From CAYOMP01 sp964405075 (lineage in GTDB: Bacteria; Bacillota; Clostridia; Lachnospirales; Lachnospiraceae): a stretch of 18,288 bases of DNA. A program made the position numbers and the translations under genes. Positions 1 to 8,103 of this stretch are shown here, in pieces. The stretch covers positions 1 to 18,288 of the forward strand of contig CAYOMP010000042.1 of assembly GCA_964405075.1 (NCBI GenBank). Direction: 5' to 3'. Positions within the stretch are counted from its first letter, which is position 1, and every line of letters begins with the position of its first letter. The notes under the pieces were generated by a model. The model saw nothing but the letters and a program-made list of their open reading frames with translations, searched no databases and was not told where the DNA came from.

Positions 1-401
1 TTATTTCGTCAGACAGAATTCAAAAAATTGAAAATGAAAAAACTTTTCCTCACCCTGATGAAATATTAGCAATGTCTGATTGTTATAAAAATCCATCTTT
101 ATGCAATTACTACTGTTCACATGAATGTCCAATAGGTAAAGAATATATTCCGGAAGTTACTGCAAAAGATTTATCGATGATAACTCTCGAAATGCTATCA
201 ACTTTAAACACTCTTTCTAAAGAAAAGGACCGTATGATAGACATTGCAGCTGATGGAAAGGTTACCGAAGATGAAATTGCTGATTTTCTTAGAATAAAAG
301 AATATCTTGAAAATATGTCATTAACCATTGATTCTCTTAAGCTATGGGTAGAAAATACCATTATTACTGGTGAAATTGATGAAAAGCTTTTAAAGAAATA
401 A
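1..401 (+). CDS. XRE-type helix-turn-helix regulator with Cys-rich C-terminal half, 5' partial
   Basis: The reading frame is open from base 3, upstream of the first ATG at 72, so that ATG is internal and the gene begins outside the window. The upstream codons read ISSDRIQKIENEKTFPHPDE followed by ILA, which fits the last helices of an XRE (lambda-repressor-like) DNA-binding domain. After this comes a cluster of four cysteines spaced C-x6-C-x3-C-x3-C (counted from the ATG at 72: residues 4, 11, 15, 19), then a mostly helical tail with an acidic patch near the middle. I believe the family is a conserved clostridial regulator with this Cys motif, but its ligand and targets are not known to me. 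The Cys cluster could bind a metal or act as a redox switch; that is inference. It is followed at once by a strong terminator and converges on the long minus-strand operon. Confidence 0.75.
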   Translation, partial: ISSDRIQKIENEKTFPHPDEILAMSDCYKNPSLCNYYCSHECPIGKEYIPEVTAKDLSMITLEMLSTLNTLSKEKDRMIDIAADGKVTEDEIADFLRIKEYLENMSLTIDSLKLWVENTIITGEIDEKLLKK

Positions 402-416
402 AAGATACATCAAACT

Positions 417-461
417 AAAAAGAGGAGTTCACAATTACGTATGATGTGAATCTCCTCTTTT
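417..461 (+). terminator. Intrinsic terminator of the HTH gene, possibly bidirectional
   Basis: AAAAGAGGAGTTCACA (417-432) pairs with TGTGAATCTCCTCTTTT (445-461) with one bulged T, giving a 16-bp stem and a 12-nt loop, starting 16 nt after the stop codon. The stem ends in a T run on the plus strand. On the minus strand the arm also ends in TTTT, so it may back up termination of the opposing operon. Confidence 0.85.
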
Positions 462-543
462 CATGTTAAAAATAGTATTTCTAAAAATAGTACTATTACA
501 TACTTTAAATTTTCCAAAATTTTAAAAATACAAGCAAACTATC

Positions 544-583
544 CAAAAACTCTTTTAGCTTTTAAATAATATTTAAAAGCTAA
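544..583 (-). terminator. Terminator of the long minus-strand operon, after thiN
   Basis: A perfect 13-bp stem, TTAGCTTTTAAAT (555-567) and ATTTAAAAGCTAA (571-583), has a 3-nt loop. It begins five bases past the thiN stop codon. On the minus strand it is followed by AAGAGTTTTTGG, a T-rich tract. The stem is AT-rich, so it may be weaker than the hairpin at 417-461. Confidence 0.7.
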
Positions 584-587
584 TGAA

Positions 588-1232
588 TTAATCTCTTGAT
601 TCAACCATTATTAAAATTCCATCTTGAATTTCAATTTCTGCCACTTCATCAACAATTTCATTGCTAATACCTAAACTATTTCCAATAGTCATATCATATT
701 TTTTTAATGGATACTTAAACCCTTTTAAGGTTACTCCTTTTGCAACATTTCCCAAAGGAATAAAAGACACATATTTTCCATATTGTTGCGTTTTTATAAT
801 TTTTTCATTCTTATTAATCAATTGAATCCTATTATTCTCATCAATTATTCTTGCCCTTACTTGTTTTTCCAATGTAACACAAAGAGCATTAATATTTCCC
901 AAAACATGGTCTAACCTATTTCCCGTTGCTCCAAATAAGTCTATTGCTTTTGCACCTTTCTCTAAGGCATATTCTATGCCTATTTGTGTATCAGTCAAAT
1001 CCTTCATAGGATTGAATTTTCTCACTTCAACTCCTAATTGAAGGTATTTATCAAGTACAACATTTTCAACGGAATCAAAATCTCCCAAAATAATATTGGG
1101 TGTTAATCCACATTCATAGCAAAATTCAAGACCTTTATCCACAGCAATTATATAATCATATTTTTGATTATACATATATTCCAATACAAATTCTTTTTCA
1201 ATTCTCCCACCAGAAAAAATGACTGCTTTCAT
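588..1232 (-). CDS. thiN: Thiamine pyrophosphokinase
   Basis: This cytoplasmic enzyme transfers pyrophosphate from ATP to thiamine and makes thiamine diphosphate, the cofactor of transketolase and pyruvate-processing enzymes. The 214-residue length is normal for the family. Visible signatures are GDFDS (50-54) and KDLTDTQ (77-83) of the catalytic N-terminal domain, GATGNRLDH (101-109), and the C-terminal SLGISNE motif (186-192) of the thiamine-binding beta domain. The ATG shares its A with the TAA stop of rpe (TAATG), so translation is probably coupled. It is the last gene of the operon and is followed by a hairpin. I saw no TPP riboswitch in front of it, so it seems to be expressed with the housekeeping operon rather than by thiamine feedback. 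Confidence 0.95.
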   Translation of the reverse strand: MKAVIFSGGRIEKEFVLEYMYNQKYDYIIAVDKGLEFCYECGLTPNIILGDFDSVENVVLDKYLQLGVEVRKFNPMKDLTDTQIGIEYALEKGAKAIDLFGATGNRLDHVLGNINALCVTLEKQVRARIIDENNRIQLINKNEKIIKTQQYGKYVSFIPLGNVAKGVTLKGFKYPLKKYDMTIGNSLGISNEIVDEVAEIEIQDGILIMVESRD

Positions 1233-1894
1233 TATTTTTCATATTCCTTAAAAATGTCTTTAAATGCTTTTGTATTTGCTTCGATATCACCTTTAAAAAC
1301 TGCCGAACCAGCAACAATCACATTGGCTCCCGCATCAATAACCTGTCTGACATTAGCAGTTGTAATACCACCGTCTACTTGAATATCAGTATTTAAACCT
1401 CTTCTATCTAATCTGCCTCTTAAGTCCTCAACTTTTCCAAGCATACTATCAATAAATTTCTGTCCACCAAATCCCGGATTAACAGTCATAATAAGAATCA
1501 TATCTGCAAGTTCCATACAATAATCCAAAGTTGCTAAAGATGTTGCCGGATTCAAAACAATTCCTGCTTTTACTCCACGCTGCTTTATATAATATAATAC
1601 TTTATCAATATGACGACATGCCTCCATATGGATAGAAATTAAATCCGCACCACATTCAACAAATTCGTCAAGATACCTTTCAGGATTACTAACCATCAAA
1701 TGCACATCAAAAGGCTTCTTAGTTGAACTCCTAATTGATTGAATTACAGGCATCCCAAACGAAATACTAGGAACAAAATCACCATCCATAACATCAACAT
1801 GAATGTAATCTGCTCCTGCTTTATCAGCCCTTTGTATATTCTCTCCTAAATTTTTGAAATCTGCTGCCAAAATTGATGGTGCAAGTTTTAACAT
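1232..1894 (-). CDS. rpe: Ribulose-phosphate 3-epimerase
   Basis: It interconverts D-ribulose 5-phosphate and D-xylulose 5-phosphate in the pentose phosphate pathway. The 220 residues form a complete TIM barrel. The family signatures are LAPSILAADF (4-13), HVDVMDGDFVP (32-42), HLMVSNPERY (65-74), MTVNPGFGGQ (136-145) and the phosphate-binding DGGIT/AGSAVF region (174-200). The metal ligands and acid/base residues H32, D34, H65 and D174 are all present. A clear AAGGAG ribosome binding site (1901-1906) lies 6 nt before the ATG. A small hairpin sits between this site and the rsgA stop. The gene is cotranscribed with rsgA upstream and overlaps thiN by one base downstream. In many clostridia rpe likewise follows rsgA. 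Confidence 0.97.
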   Translation of the reverse strand: MLKLAPSILAADFKNLGENIQRADKAGADYIHVDVMDGDFVPSISFGMPVIQSIRSSTKKPFDVHLMVSNPERYLDEFVECGADLISIHMEACRHIDKVLYYIKQRGVKAGIVLNPATSLATLDYCMELADMILIMTVNPGFGGQKFIDSMLGKVEDLRGRLDRRGLNTDIQVDGGITTANVRQVIDAGANVIVAGSAVFKGDIEANTKAFKDIFKEYEK

Positions 1895-1909
1895 AAATAA
1901 CTCCTTCCG

Positions 1910-1926
1910 AAAGTACCCCGTACTTT
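1910..1926 (-). other. Short hairpin in the rsgA-rpe gap
   Basis: AAAGTAC (1910-1916), CCC, GTACTTT (1920-1926) form a perfect 7-bp stem with a triloop. It occupies half of the 38-nt gap between rsgA and rpe and ends three bases before the rpe Shine-Dalgarno sequence (1901-1906). No T tract follows on the minus strand, so it does not look like a terminator. An RNA processing or translation-modulating role is possible but unproven. Confidence 0.5.
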
Positions 1927-1932
1927 TGCTTA

Positions 1933-2811
1933 TTAATATTTTTTCTTATCTTTTAATTCACTGTACATTTCTACATAATTCTCATATCGAATTTCGCTAA
2001 TCTTACCTTCACTAAGTGCATTCTTAACCCCGCACTTAGGTTCATTCACGTGTGCGCAACCTTGAAATTTACATTCAGGTTCGTATTTAAGAAACTCTGG
2101 GAAATATTCCTTTAACTCATCAGCCTCAAAATCATTAATATATAGTGAACTAAATCCTGGTGTATCCATAATATATGTATTTTCATTTATACATATTAAT
2201 TCAGAATGTCTGGTAGTATGTTTACCTCTATCAATTTTTTCACTAATCTTTCCAGTTTCCATTGACGCATCAGGCTGTAAAATGTTTATTATTGATGATT
2301 TTCCAACCCCCGAAGGTCCTGCAACAGTTGTTGTTTTTCCTTCTAAAAGATTGCGTATCTCATCAATCCCTTCATTTTGCTTCGCGCTGGTAAAAATAAC
2401 GTGATATCCACAATGCTCATATGTTTCCTCGAGTTTTTTTAATTCCTTTGAATCAACAATATCCTTTTTATTAAAACAAATTAGAGTATCGACGCCTTGT
2501 CGTTCCATCATTATTAGAAATCTGTCTAATAAATTAAAATTAGGATTCGGCTTTGCTGCTGCAAATATAACCAATGCCTGATCAATATTTGCAACTGCCG
2601 GCCTAATCAACTCATTAGTTCTATCTAATATGTCAATAATATTTCCCTTTTTTTCTTGTGTATCTAAAATATCAATCTCTACATTATCCCCAACTAATGG
2701 TTTTATTTTATTTTTTCGAAATGCACCTTTTGCCTTACACTCATATATTCCATCATTTTCAATATGAACATAATAAAATCCTGCAATTCCTTTTATTATT
2801 TTTCCTACCAT
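1933..2811 (-). CDS. rsgA: Ribosome small-subunit-dependent GTPase A (circularly permuted GTPase)
   Basis: RsgA (YloQ/YjeQ) hydrolyses GTP on the 30S subunit and assists its late maturation. An N-terminal OB-fold (about 1-65) is followed by a circularly permuted GTPase domain in the order G4 NKKD (114-117), G5 TSA (141-143), G1 GPSGVGKSS (165-173), G2 RGKHTTRH (195-202) and G3 DTPGF (216-220). A C-terminal zinc knuckle has ligands C247, C252, H254 and C260. The 292-residue length is typical. The start lies 7 nt after the prkC stop, and its AGGTG Shine-Dalgarno overlaps that stop codon (TAGGTG), which argues for coupled translation. In Bacillus this protein is a substrate of PrkC, so adjacency to the kinase may be functional; that link is literature-based and not shown here. 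Confidence 0.97.
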   Translation of the reverse strand: MVGKIIKGIAGFYYVHIENDGIYECKAKGAFRKNKIKPLVGDNVEIDILDTQEKKGNIIDILDRTNELIRPAVANIDQALVIFAAAKPNPNFNLLDRFLIMMERQGVDTLICFNKKDIVDSKELKKLEETYEHCGYHVIFTSAKQNEGIDEIRNLLEGKTTTVAGPSGVGKSSIINILQPDASMETGKISEKIDRGKHTTRHSELICINENTYIMDTPGFSSLYINDFEADELKEYFPEFLKYEPECKFQGCAHVNEPKCGVKNALSEGKISEIRYENYVEMYSELKDKKKY

Positions 2812-2818
2812 CTTTCAC

Positions 2819-4924
2819 CTATTGCACTGAAAAGCTAACAGTAAATGTTCCTTCAACAGCAACTCCATCTATATACATTTTAACTGTTCCTGTTGTTGCA
2901 TTAGCCGCACCAGGTATCATAGTTTCATATGGGAAATCTGATGCTGTCAATTCTGTTTCTAATACTTTTGTTGTTGTACCATTCTGTGTTAAATCAAATC
3001 TAACAATTCCACTGGAAAAACCTTGTGGCAAATCAGAACTCTCAATTCTAAGTTTACCCATTTTAACACCTTCAGCTTCTGTATTATCGTCAGTTGAAGA
3101 TGAAGCATCTTTACTTCCCATGCTAACTACAAAGCTTACTTCTGTGTTTTTCGCAACTGTCTTGTTAGCTTCATATCCCTGACTCATTACCACACCATCT
3201 GCATATGAATCACTGTATGCAGTATCGATAGTTCCTACCTTTAGTCCAGCAGATTGCAAAGCATATTTTGCTTCATTTTCAGTCATTCCAACTATCTTAG
3301 GAACAGTAATTTCTGAATAATCTACCCCTGTACTAACCACAATAGTTACATCTGACCCTTTTTTTACAGAAGTTCCAGCAACAGGAACTGTTCGTATAAC
3401 ATTTCCTGCTTCTACACTTGAACTAGATACATTTTCCACTGTAACATTCAAGTTGTATTCATCAGCTAGTTTAGCCTTAGCTGTACTTTCATCCATTCCT
3501 TCTACATCCGGAATTTCAAATGTCACATCTCCTGTACTAACTGTTACGTTTATAGTTGTATTCTTATCAACTTCTTTTCCTGCTTCCACATCTTGCTTAA
3601 TAACATATCCAGAATCAAATACATCCGAATTTTCGTATGAAGAATCCTTTATACCTAATCCAATGGCATTCAATGCATCCTTTGCTTCTTCATAAGTTTT
3701 ACCAACTATATCAATCATCTCAATTTTTTCACTTGATACTTCTGTGGTAGTCTCTGTTTTAGTTTCAGCATTATCACTAGATTTACTACTGCTAAATAAT
3801 CCAAGAGCTCTGGCACCTAAATATAATGCCAGACAAGCAATGACAATGGCTGCAATTATCCCTAAAACATTCATAATTTTTTCAACCGTAGGACTCATTT
3901 CTTCGTTCTCATCATCATCCTCGTCTTCGTCCTCATCATAAACCTCTTCCAGTGTTTTTCCAGGTTTAACACCTGTATCTGGTTTAATTGTAAAATCAGA
4001 ATTTGTTCTAACTGTCTCGCCCTTAATCCTGCTTATTTCATCATCAGTTATCATAACTGTTTTCGCATTAGCATCAACAGCCATAACCTTTACAAAATCT
4101 GCATCAGGTTCTACTAACGAATGTTTCAAATCTGCAATTACCTGTGACATTTTGTCATATCTTCTATCTGGACTCTTCTGAGTACATTTAAAAATAATCT
4201 GTTCAAGACTAACAGGTATTTCCGGTGAATATTGTCTTGGAGAAACCATTTCATCCTGAATATGCTGAATAGCTACTGCTACTGTATTATCTCCGTCAAA
4301 TGGCACTTTGCCGGTAAGCATTTCATACATAGTTATACCAAGAGAATAAATATCGCTCTTCTCATCGCTATATCCTCCTCTTGCCTGTTCTGGTGATGTA
4401 TAATGTACAGAACCCATTACGTTAGATGATATAGTATTTGATGATGCAGCTCTTGCGATTCCAAAATCTGTTACTTTTACCTTACCATCTCTCGAAATGA
4501 TAATATTTTGTGGTTTTATATCCCTATGAATAATGTGATTATTATGAGCTGCTTCTATACCCATTGACATTTGAATTGCAATACTTATAGCTTCTTTGAC
4601 AGATAATTTGCCTTTCTTTTGGATATAGCTTTTTAGTGTTATACCCTCAACTAATTCCATAACAATATAATGAACACCCTCATCTTCTCCAACATCATAC
4701 ACATTGACAATATTAGGATGTGCTAAGCCTGCCGCTGACTGAGCCTCTATTCTAAATTTTGAAACAAAATTTTTATCATTGCTAAATTCGTTTTTAAGTA
4801 CCTTTACCGCAACAAATCTATTTAATTTGTGATCTTTTCCTTTATAAACATCAGACATACCACCTGAACCAATCTGGTCCAATATCTCATATCTATCTCC
4901 AATAAACATTCCTAACCTTAACAT
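2819..4924 (-). CDS. prkC: Membrane Ser/Thr protein kinase with three PASTA repeats
   Basis: This is a Hanks-type kinase of the PrkC/StkP family, which senses muropeptides or lipid II outside the cell and phosphorylates wall and translation factors inside. The kinase domain (12-270) has the glycine loop GSGGMS (19-24), catalytic K41, HRD (133-135) with K137 and N140, DFG (153-155), and an activation loop rich in Ser/Thr ending in SPEQ. A juxtamembrane linker contains an acidic run (329-342), followed by a transmembrane helix (about 350-370). Outside are three PASTA repeats (about 401-465, 467-533, 536-603), a Ser/Asp linker, and an extra domain of about 80 residues (620-701) of likely beta structure. 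It overlaps the phosphatase gene by 7 bp. The start at 4924 (MLRLGM) is favoured; the Met at 4909 is a possible alternative. Confidence 0.96.
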   Translation of the reverse strand: MLRLGMFIGDRYEILDQIGSGGMSDVYKGKDHKLNRFVAVKVLKNEFSNDKNFVSKFRIEAQSAAGLAHPNIVNVYDVGEDEGVHYIVMELVEGITLKSYIQKKGKLSVKEAISIAIQMSMGIEAAHNNHIIHRDIKPQNIIISRDGKVKVTDFGIARAASSNTISSNVMGSVHYTSPEQARGGYSDEKSDIYSLGITMYEMLTGKVPFDGDNTVAVAIQHIQDEMVSPRQYSPEIPVSLEQIIFKCTQKSPDRRYDKMSQVIADLKHSLVEPDADFVKVMAVDANAKTVMITDDEISRIKGETVRTNSDFTIKPDTGVKPGKTLEEVYDEDEDEDDDENEEMSPTVEKIMNVLGIIAAIVIACLALYLGARALGLFSSSKSSDNAETKTETTTEVSSEKIEMIDIVGKTYEEAKDALNAIGLGIKDSSYENSDVFDSGYVIKQDVEAGKEVDKNTTINVTVSTGDVTFEIPDVEGMDESTAKAKLADEYNLNVTVENVSSSSVEAGNVIRTVPVAGTSVKKGSDVTIVVSTGVDYSEITVPKIVGMTENEAKYALQSAGLKVGTIDTAYSDSYADGVVMSQGYEANKTVAKNTEVSFVVSMGSKDASSSTDDNTEAEGVKMGKLRIESSDLPQGFSSGIVRFDLTQNGTTTKVLETELTASDFPYETMIPGAANATTGTVKMYIDGVAVEGTFTVSFSVQ

Positions 4925-5661
4925 GTCTTCACCTCACCTGCAAATGGTTCTATAATAACAACTGCTATATTATCTTTTCCACCGTTTTCATTAGCTATTT
5001 TAACTAGTTTCTCTGCTTTATCCGCAACATCTCTTTGCCTTTTAACTATCATTTTAATGTCATCATCTTCGATCATATTGGTCAACCCATCCGAACACAT
5101 CAAAATAATATCTTTCTCTTCCAGCTTCAATTCGAAAAAGTCAACAGCCACTTCGTCACCGGCTCCCACTGCTCTTGTGATAATATTTTTATCAGGATGA
5201 TTTCTAGCATCTTCTCTATCTAGTTTTCCTATTCTAATCATTTCTTCCACATAAGAATGATCCTTAGTTATCTGTTTAATCTCATCATTTATTATATATA
5301 ATCTACTATCGCCAATATTAGCTACATACATATACTCATTAACTATTGTAGCAACCACTAATGTAGTTCCCATTCCATTTAAATCGCTATTTTCATCAGC
5401 TTTTTTCAACAATTCTCTATTAGCAACTTCTATGGATTCTCTAATAATTTTGATAGGATTCTTTTCTTTATTATTACTTATTGATTCAATCAGCTTCTCA
5501 ACCGTATATTTTGAAGCAAAATCACCAGCATTATGTCCACCCATTCCGTCAGCAACAACAAACAGATTAGGAAGATTTCCTATAGCCTTTTCCGACGTAA
5601 AGACATAATCTTGATTCATTTTTCTTTTTTGTCCAACATCTGTAATTGAAAATGTCTTCAT
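4918..5661 (-). CDS. prpC: PP2C-family Ser/Thr protein phosphatase (partner of PrkC)
   Basis: It dephosphorylates PrkC and PrkC substrates. The 247 residues carry the full PP2C motif set: RKMNQD with D18, DGMGG (38-42), GMGTT (96-100), NIGDSR (115-120), CSDGL (189-193) and the terminal GGKDN (227-231). The metal ligands D18, D38, D191 and D230 are intact, so the enzyme should be active on Mn/Mg. There is no signal peptide or membrane segment, so it is cytosolic. It starts 8 nt after the rlmN stop; the best ribosome site (GGGAG) is 11 nt from the ATG, slightly long. Its 3' end overlaps prkC by 7 bp, which should keep phosphatase and kinase in a fixed ratio. Confidence 0.96.
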   Translation of the reverse strand: MKTFSITDVGQKRKMNQDYVFTSEKAIGNLPNLFVVADGMGGHNAGDFASKYTVEKLIESISNNKEKNPIKIIRESIEVANRELLKKADENSDLNGMGTTLVVATIVNEYMYVANIGDSRLYIINDEIKQITKDHSYVEEMIRIGKLDREDARNHPDKNIITRAVGAGDEVAVDFFELKLEEKDIILMCSDGLTNMIEDDDIKMIVKRQRDVADKAEKLVKIANENGGKDNIAVVIIEPFAGEVKTC

Positions 5662-5669
5662 GAAATACT

Positions 5670-6719
5670 TTACTCCCTTTCCGCTTTTCTGTCAGAATAG
5701 CGTTTTCTCAACTGTCCACAGGCTCCATCTATATCCCTGCCCATTTCCCTTCTTATAGTAACATTAATTCTGCTTTTTTCAAGTTTATTTTTAAAATTCT
5801 CAATAACTTTTTTGTTAGATTGAACATAGTCTCTTTCCTTAATTGGGTTAACCGGAATCAAATTAATATGGCAATTTATTCCTTTTACCAACTCAATTAA
5901 TTCTCTTACATCCTCGTCGGTATCATTGACACCACCAACCAAACTATATTCAAAGGTAATTCGTCTTCCTGTCTGTTCAAAATAATACTTACAAGCATCT
6001 ATAACTTCATCCAACTTATATTTATTAGCAACAGGCATTAGTTTTTTTCGTTTTTCATCAGTAGTTGCATGTAACGATAATGCTAACGTAACCTGTAGCT
6101 TTTCATCAGCAAATTGCCTTATTCTTGGCACAATCCCACAGGTAGATACTGTAATATTTCTCTGACTGATGTTAAGTCCTTCTTCACTGGTCAATATCTT
6201 AATAAACTTAATCAGATTATCATAATTATCCATAGGTTCTCCAGTTCCCATTACAACGACATTAGAAACCCTCTCACCTGATGTTTTCTGAATCTGATAA
6301 ATTTGATCTAACATTTCAGATGGTTTAAGACATCTTTCCAATCCATCTAGGGTAGATGCACAAAAACGACATCCCATTCTACACCCCACTTGAGAAGAAA
6401 TACAAACTGAATTACCATGTTTGTATTTCATTAAAACACTTTCTATTACATTTCCATCTGATAATTCAAACAAATATTTTTGTGTACCATCTATTTGAGA
6501 TGTCTGAATTTCTACAGGTTTTACCTTTATTAATTCAAAATTCTCTTTTAACTTTTCTCTTAAGTCCTTTGAAATATTTGTCATTTCATCAAAGTCGTCT
6601 ACTAACTTTTCATGAAGCCATGAATATATTTGTTTTGCTCTAAATGCCTTATCTCCTAATGCTACAATTTGTTCCTGTAACTCTTTTAGATTTAAGGATT
6701 TTATATCTTGAAGTTCCAT
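5670..6719 (-). CDS. rlmN: Dual-specificity 23S rRNA / tRNA adenine-C2 methyltransferase (radical SAM)
   Basis: RlmN methylates C2 of A2503 in 23S rRNA and A37 of some tRNAs by a radical SAM mechanism through a methyl-cysteine intermediate. Numbered from the ATG at 6719 (349 residues), the cluster motif CxxxCxxC is C113, C117, C120; the two mechanistic cysteines are C106 (CISSQVGC) and C334 (DGACGQL); GTGEP (158-162) is the SAM-binding loop. A TTG at 6731 is in frame, but it overlaps the strong GGAGG site (6725-6729), which is correctly spaced 5 nt before ATG 6719. The ATG is therefore the real start. The gene follows rsmB after 28 nt, placing two rRNA methyltransferases together. Confidence 0.96.
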   Translation of the reverse strand: MELQDIKSLNLKELQEQIVALGDKAFRAKQIYSWLHEKLVDDFDEMTNISKDLREKLKENFELIKVKPVEIQTSQIDGTQKYLFELSDGNVIESVLMKYKHGNSVCISSQVGCRMGCRFCASTLDGLERCLKPSEMLDQIYQIQKTSGERVSNVVVMGTGEPMDNYDNLIKFIKILTSEEGLNISQRNITVSTCGIVPRIRQFADEKLQVTLALSLHATTDEKRKKLMPVANKYKLDEVIDACKYYFEQTGRRITFEYSLVGGVNDTDEDVRELIELVKGINCHINLIPVNPIKERDYVQSNKKVIENFKNKLEKSRINVTIRREMGRDIDGACGQLRKRYSDRKAERE

Positions 6720-6723
6720 TATT

Positions 6724-6729
6724 TCCTCC
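6724..6729 (-). promoter_or_regulatory. Ribosome binding site that fixes the rlmN start
   Basis: GGAGGA lies 5 nt (measured from GGAGG) before ATG 6717-6719. It includes the G of the in-frame TTG at 6729-6731, so that TTG cannot be the start codon served by this site. Confidence 0.8.
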
Positions 6730-6747
6730 AAACACTTTGAAACTAAC

Positions 6748-8103
6748 TTACTTTTTTCTCTTTAACCTTGCAATAAAGAATCCATCTGTTTTATGTATAC
6801 CTGGTAAAAATTGAATATATCCTCTTTTTGTATCTTCATTACACAAACTTTCACTTAATACACCATCAAGGCTTTCTAATTCGAATGGATAATTTTCAAC
6901 AAACCACTTCACATTATCTTCATTCTCAGATTTATTAATAGTACATGTACTGTACATTAACACTCCACCCGGTTTTACATAATTTTGTACAACTGATAAT
7001 ATTTCTCTTTGTAAAACAGCCAATTCAGCTTGTTTTTCCTCTGTCATCTTATACTTAATATCTGTTTTTTTACCTATTATTCCTAAACCTGAACAAGGCA
7101 AATCCGCAATAACTACATCTGCCTTTTCAACAGATTCTTCATCCAACTCTAATGCGTCAAATACAACTGCTTCTATATTACTAAACCCAGAACGTTCGAT
7201 ATTCTCTTCAATTAACTGAACCTTCATATCAGTCAAATCTCTAGCCTCTACATGCCCTGTATTTTCTAATTTGTCTGCCGCATGTAGACATTTACCACCC
7301 GGTGCAGCACACACATCAATTATATAATCATTTTTCTTAATTCCGGCACTTTCAACTACTAACATAGAACTAACATCCTGTATTTGGAATAGACCTTTGT
7401 TAAAGCTATCAATAGCTGCAATGTAATCAAAATCAGATATTTTTATTGCATAATCCAGATACTGAATTTTTTTTGCTTTAACATTTTCTGATTTTAATTG
7501 TTCTATCAACTCATCCACAGTAACTTTGCTGGTATTGCATCTTGCTGTTACAACATCACTTTCTAAGAAGCCATTTAAAATAATTTCCGTTGTTTCTACA
7601 CCATATTCTTTTATCCACTTATCTACAATCCATTGTGGCATAGAATACATAACAGACAAATAGAGGCTTTCCTCTTTTTCTCTGTCTGGATACTTAACCT
7701 CATCAATATTTCTACTGATATTTCTAAGTACACCATTAATAAATCCTTTTAAAGTTGAAAAACCTCTTTTTCCTGCCAATTTAACTGCTTCATTGCATAC
7801 AGCACTAGCTGGAACTGAATCCATATATTTTAACTGATACACGCTCATTCTTAATAAATTTCGAATTAACGGTTTCATCTTTTTAACCTTTACTTTTGAG
7901 AATTGATTAATTATATAATCTATTTGAATTTGATTTTCTATGGTTCCTTCTGAAACTCTTGTTATAAATGCTCTCTCCTGTTTTTCAAGATACTGATATT
8001 TATCTAATACACCTCTAATAAAAATATGACTATATGCATCATTTTCATTAACTTCCATTAATATTCCTAATATCAACTCTCTTGTATTAACGTTAGTCGT
8101 CAT
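6748..8103 (-). CDS. rsmB: 16S rRNA m5C967 methyltransferase with NusB-like domain
   Basis: RsmB (Sun) forms 5-methylcytosine at position 967 of 16S rRNA. Numbered from ATG 8103 (451 residues), a NusB-like RNA-binding domain occupies about 1-135. The methyltransferase domain holds the SAM loop DVCAAPGGK (263-271), the PCSGLG motif with C337 (336-341), and the STCT motif with catalytic C387 (385-388). An upstream in-frame TTG at 8130 has no good ribosome site. GGAGG at 8112-8116 is spaced 8 nt from ATG 8103, so that start is chosen. The start overlaps the 3' end of the zinc peptidase gene by 11 bp. Confidence 0.95.
   Translation of the reverse strand: MTTNVNTRELILGILMEVNENDAYSHIFIRGVLDKYQYLEKQERAFITRVSEGTIENQIQIDYIINQFSKVKVKKMKPLIRNLLRMSVYQLKYMDSVPASAVCNEAVKLAGKRGFSTLKGFINGVLRNISRNIDEVKYPDREKEESLYLSVMYSMPQWIVDKWIKEYGVETTEIILNGFLESDVVTARCNTSKVTVDELIEQLKSENVKAKKIQYLDYAIKISDFDYIAAIDSFNKGLFQIQDVSSMLVVESAGIKKNDYIIDVCAAPGGKCLHAADKLENTGHVEARDLTDMKVQLIEENIERSGFSNIEAVVFDALELDEESVEKADVVIADLPCSGLGIIGKKTDIKYKMTEEKQAELAVLQREILSVVQNYVKPGGVLMYSTCTINKSENEDNVKWFVENYPFELESLDGVLSESLCNEDTKRGYIQFLPGIHKTDGFFIARLKRKK

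Noticed and set aside
402..587. Possible small RNA gene between convergent genes
   Set aside because: The structure is explained by two terminators and no promoter was evident.
3744..3941. Plus-strand open frame with a serine run
   Set aside because: It is the antisense reading of the acidic GAT/GAA-rich linker of prkC, with no ribosome site or recognisable domain.
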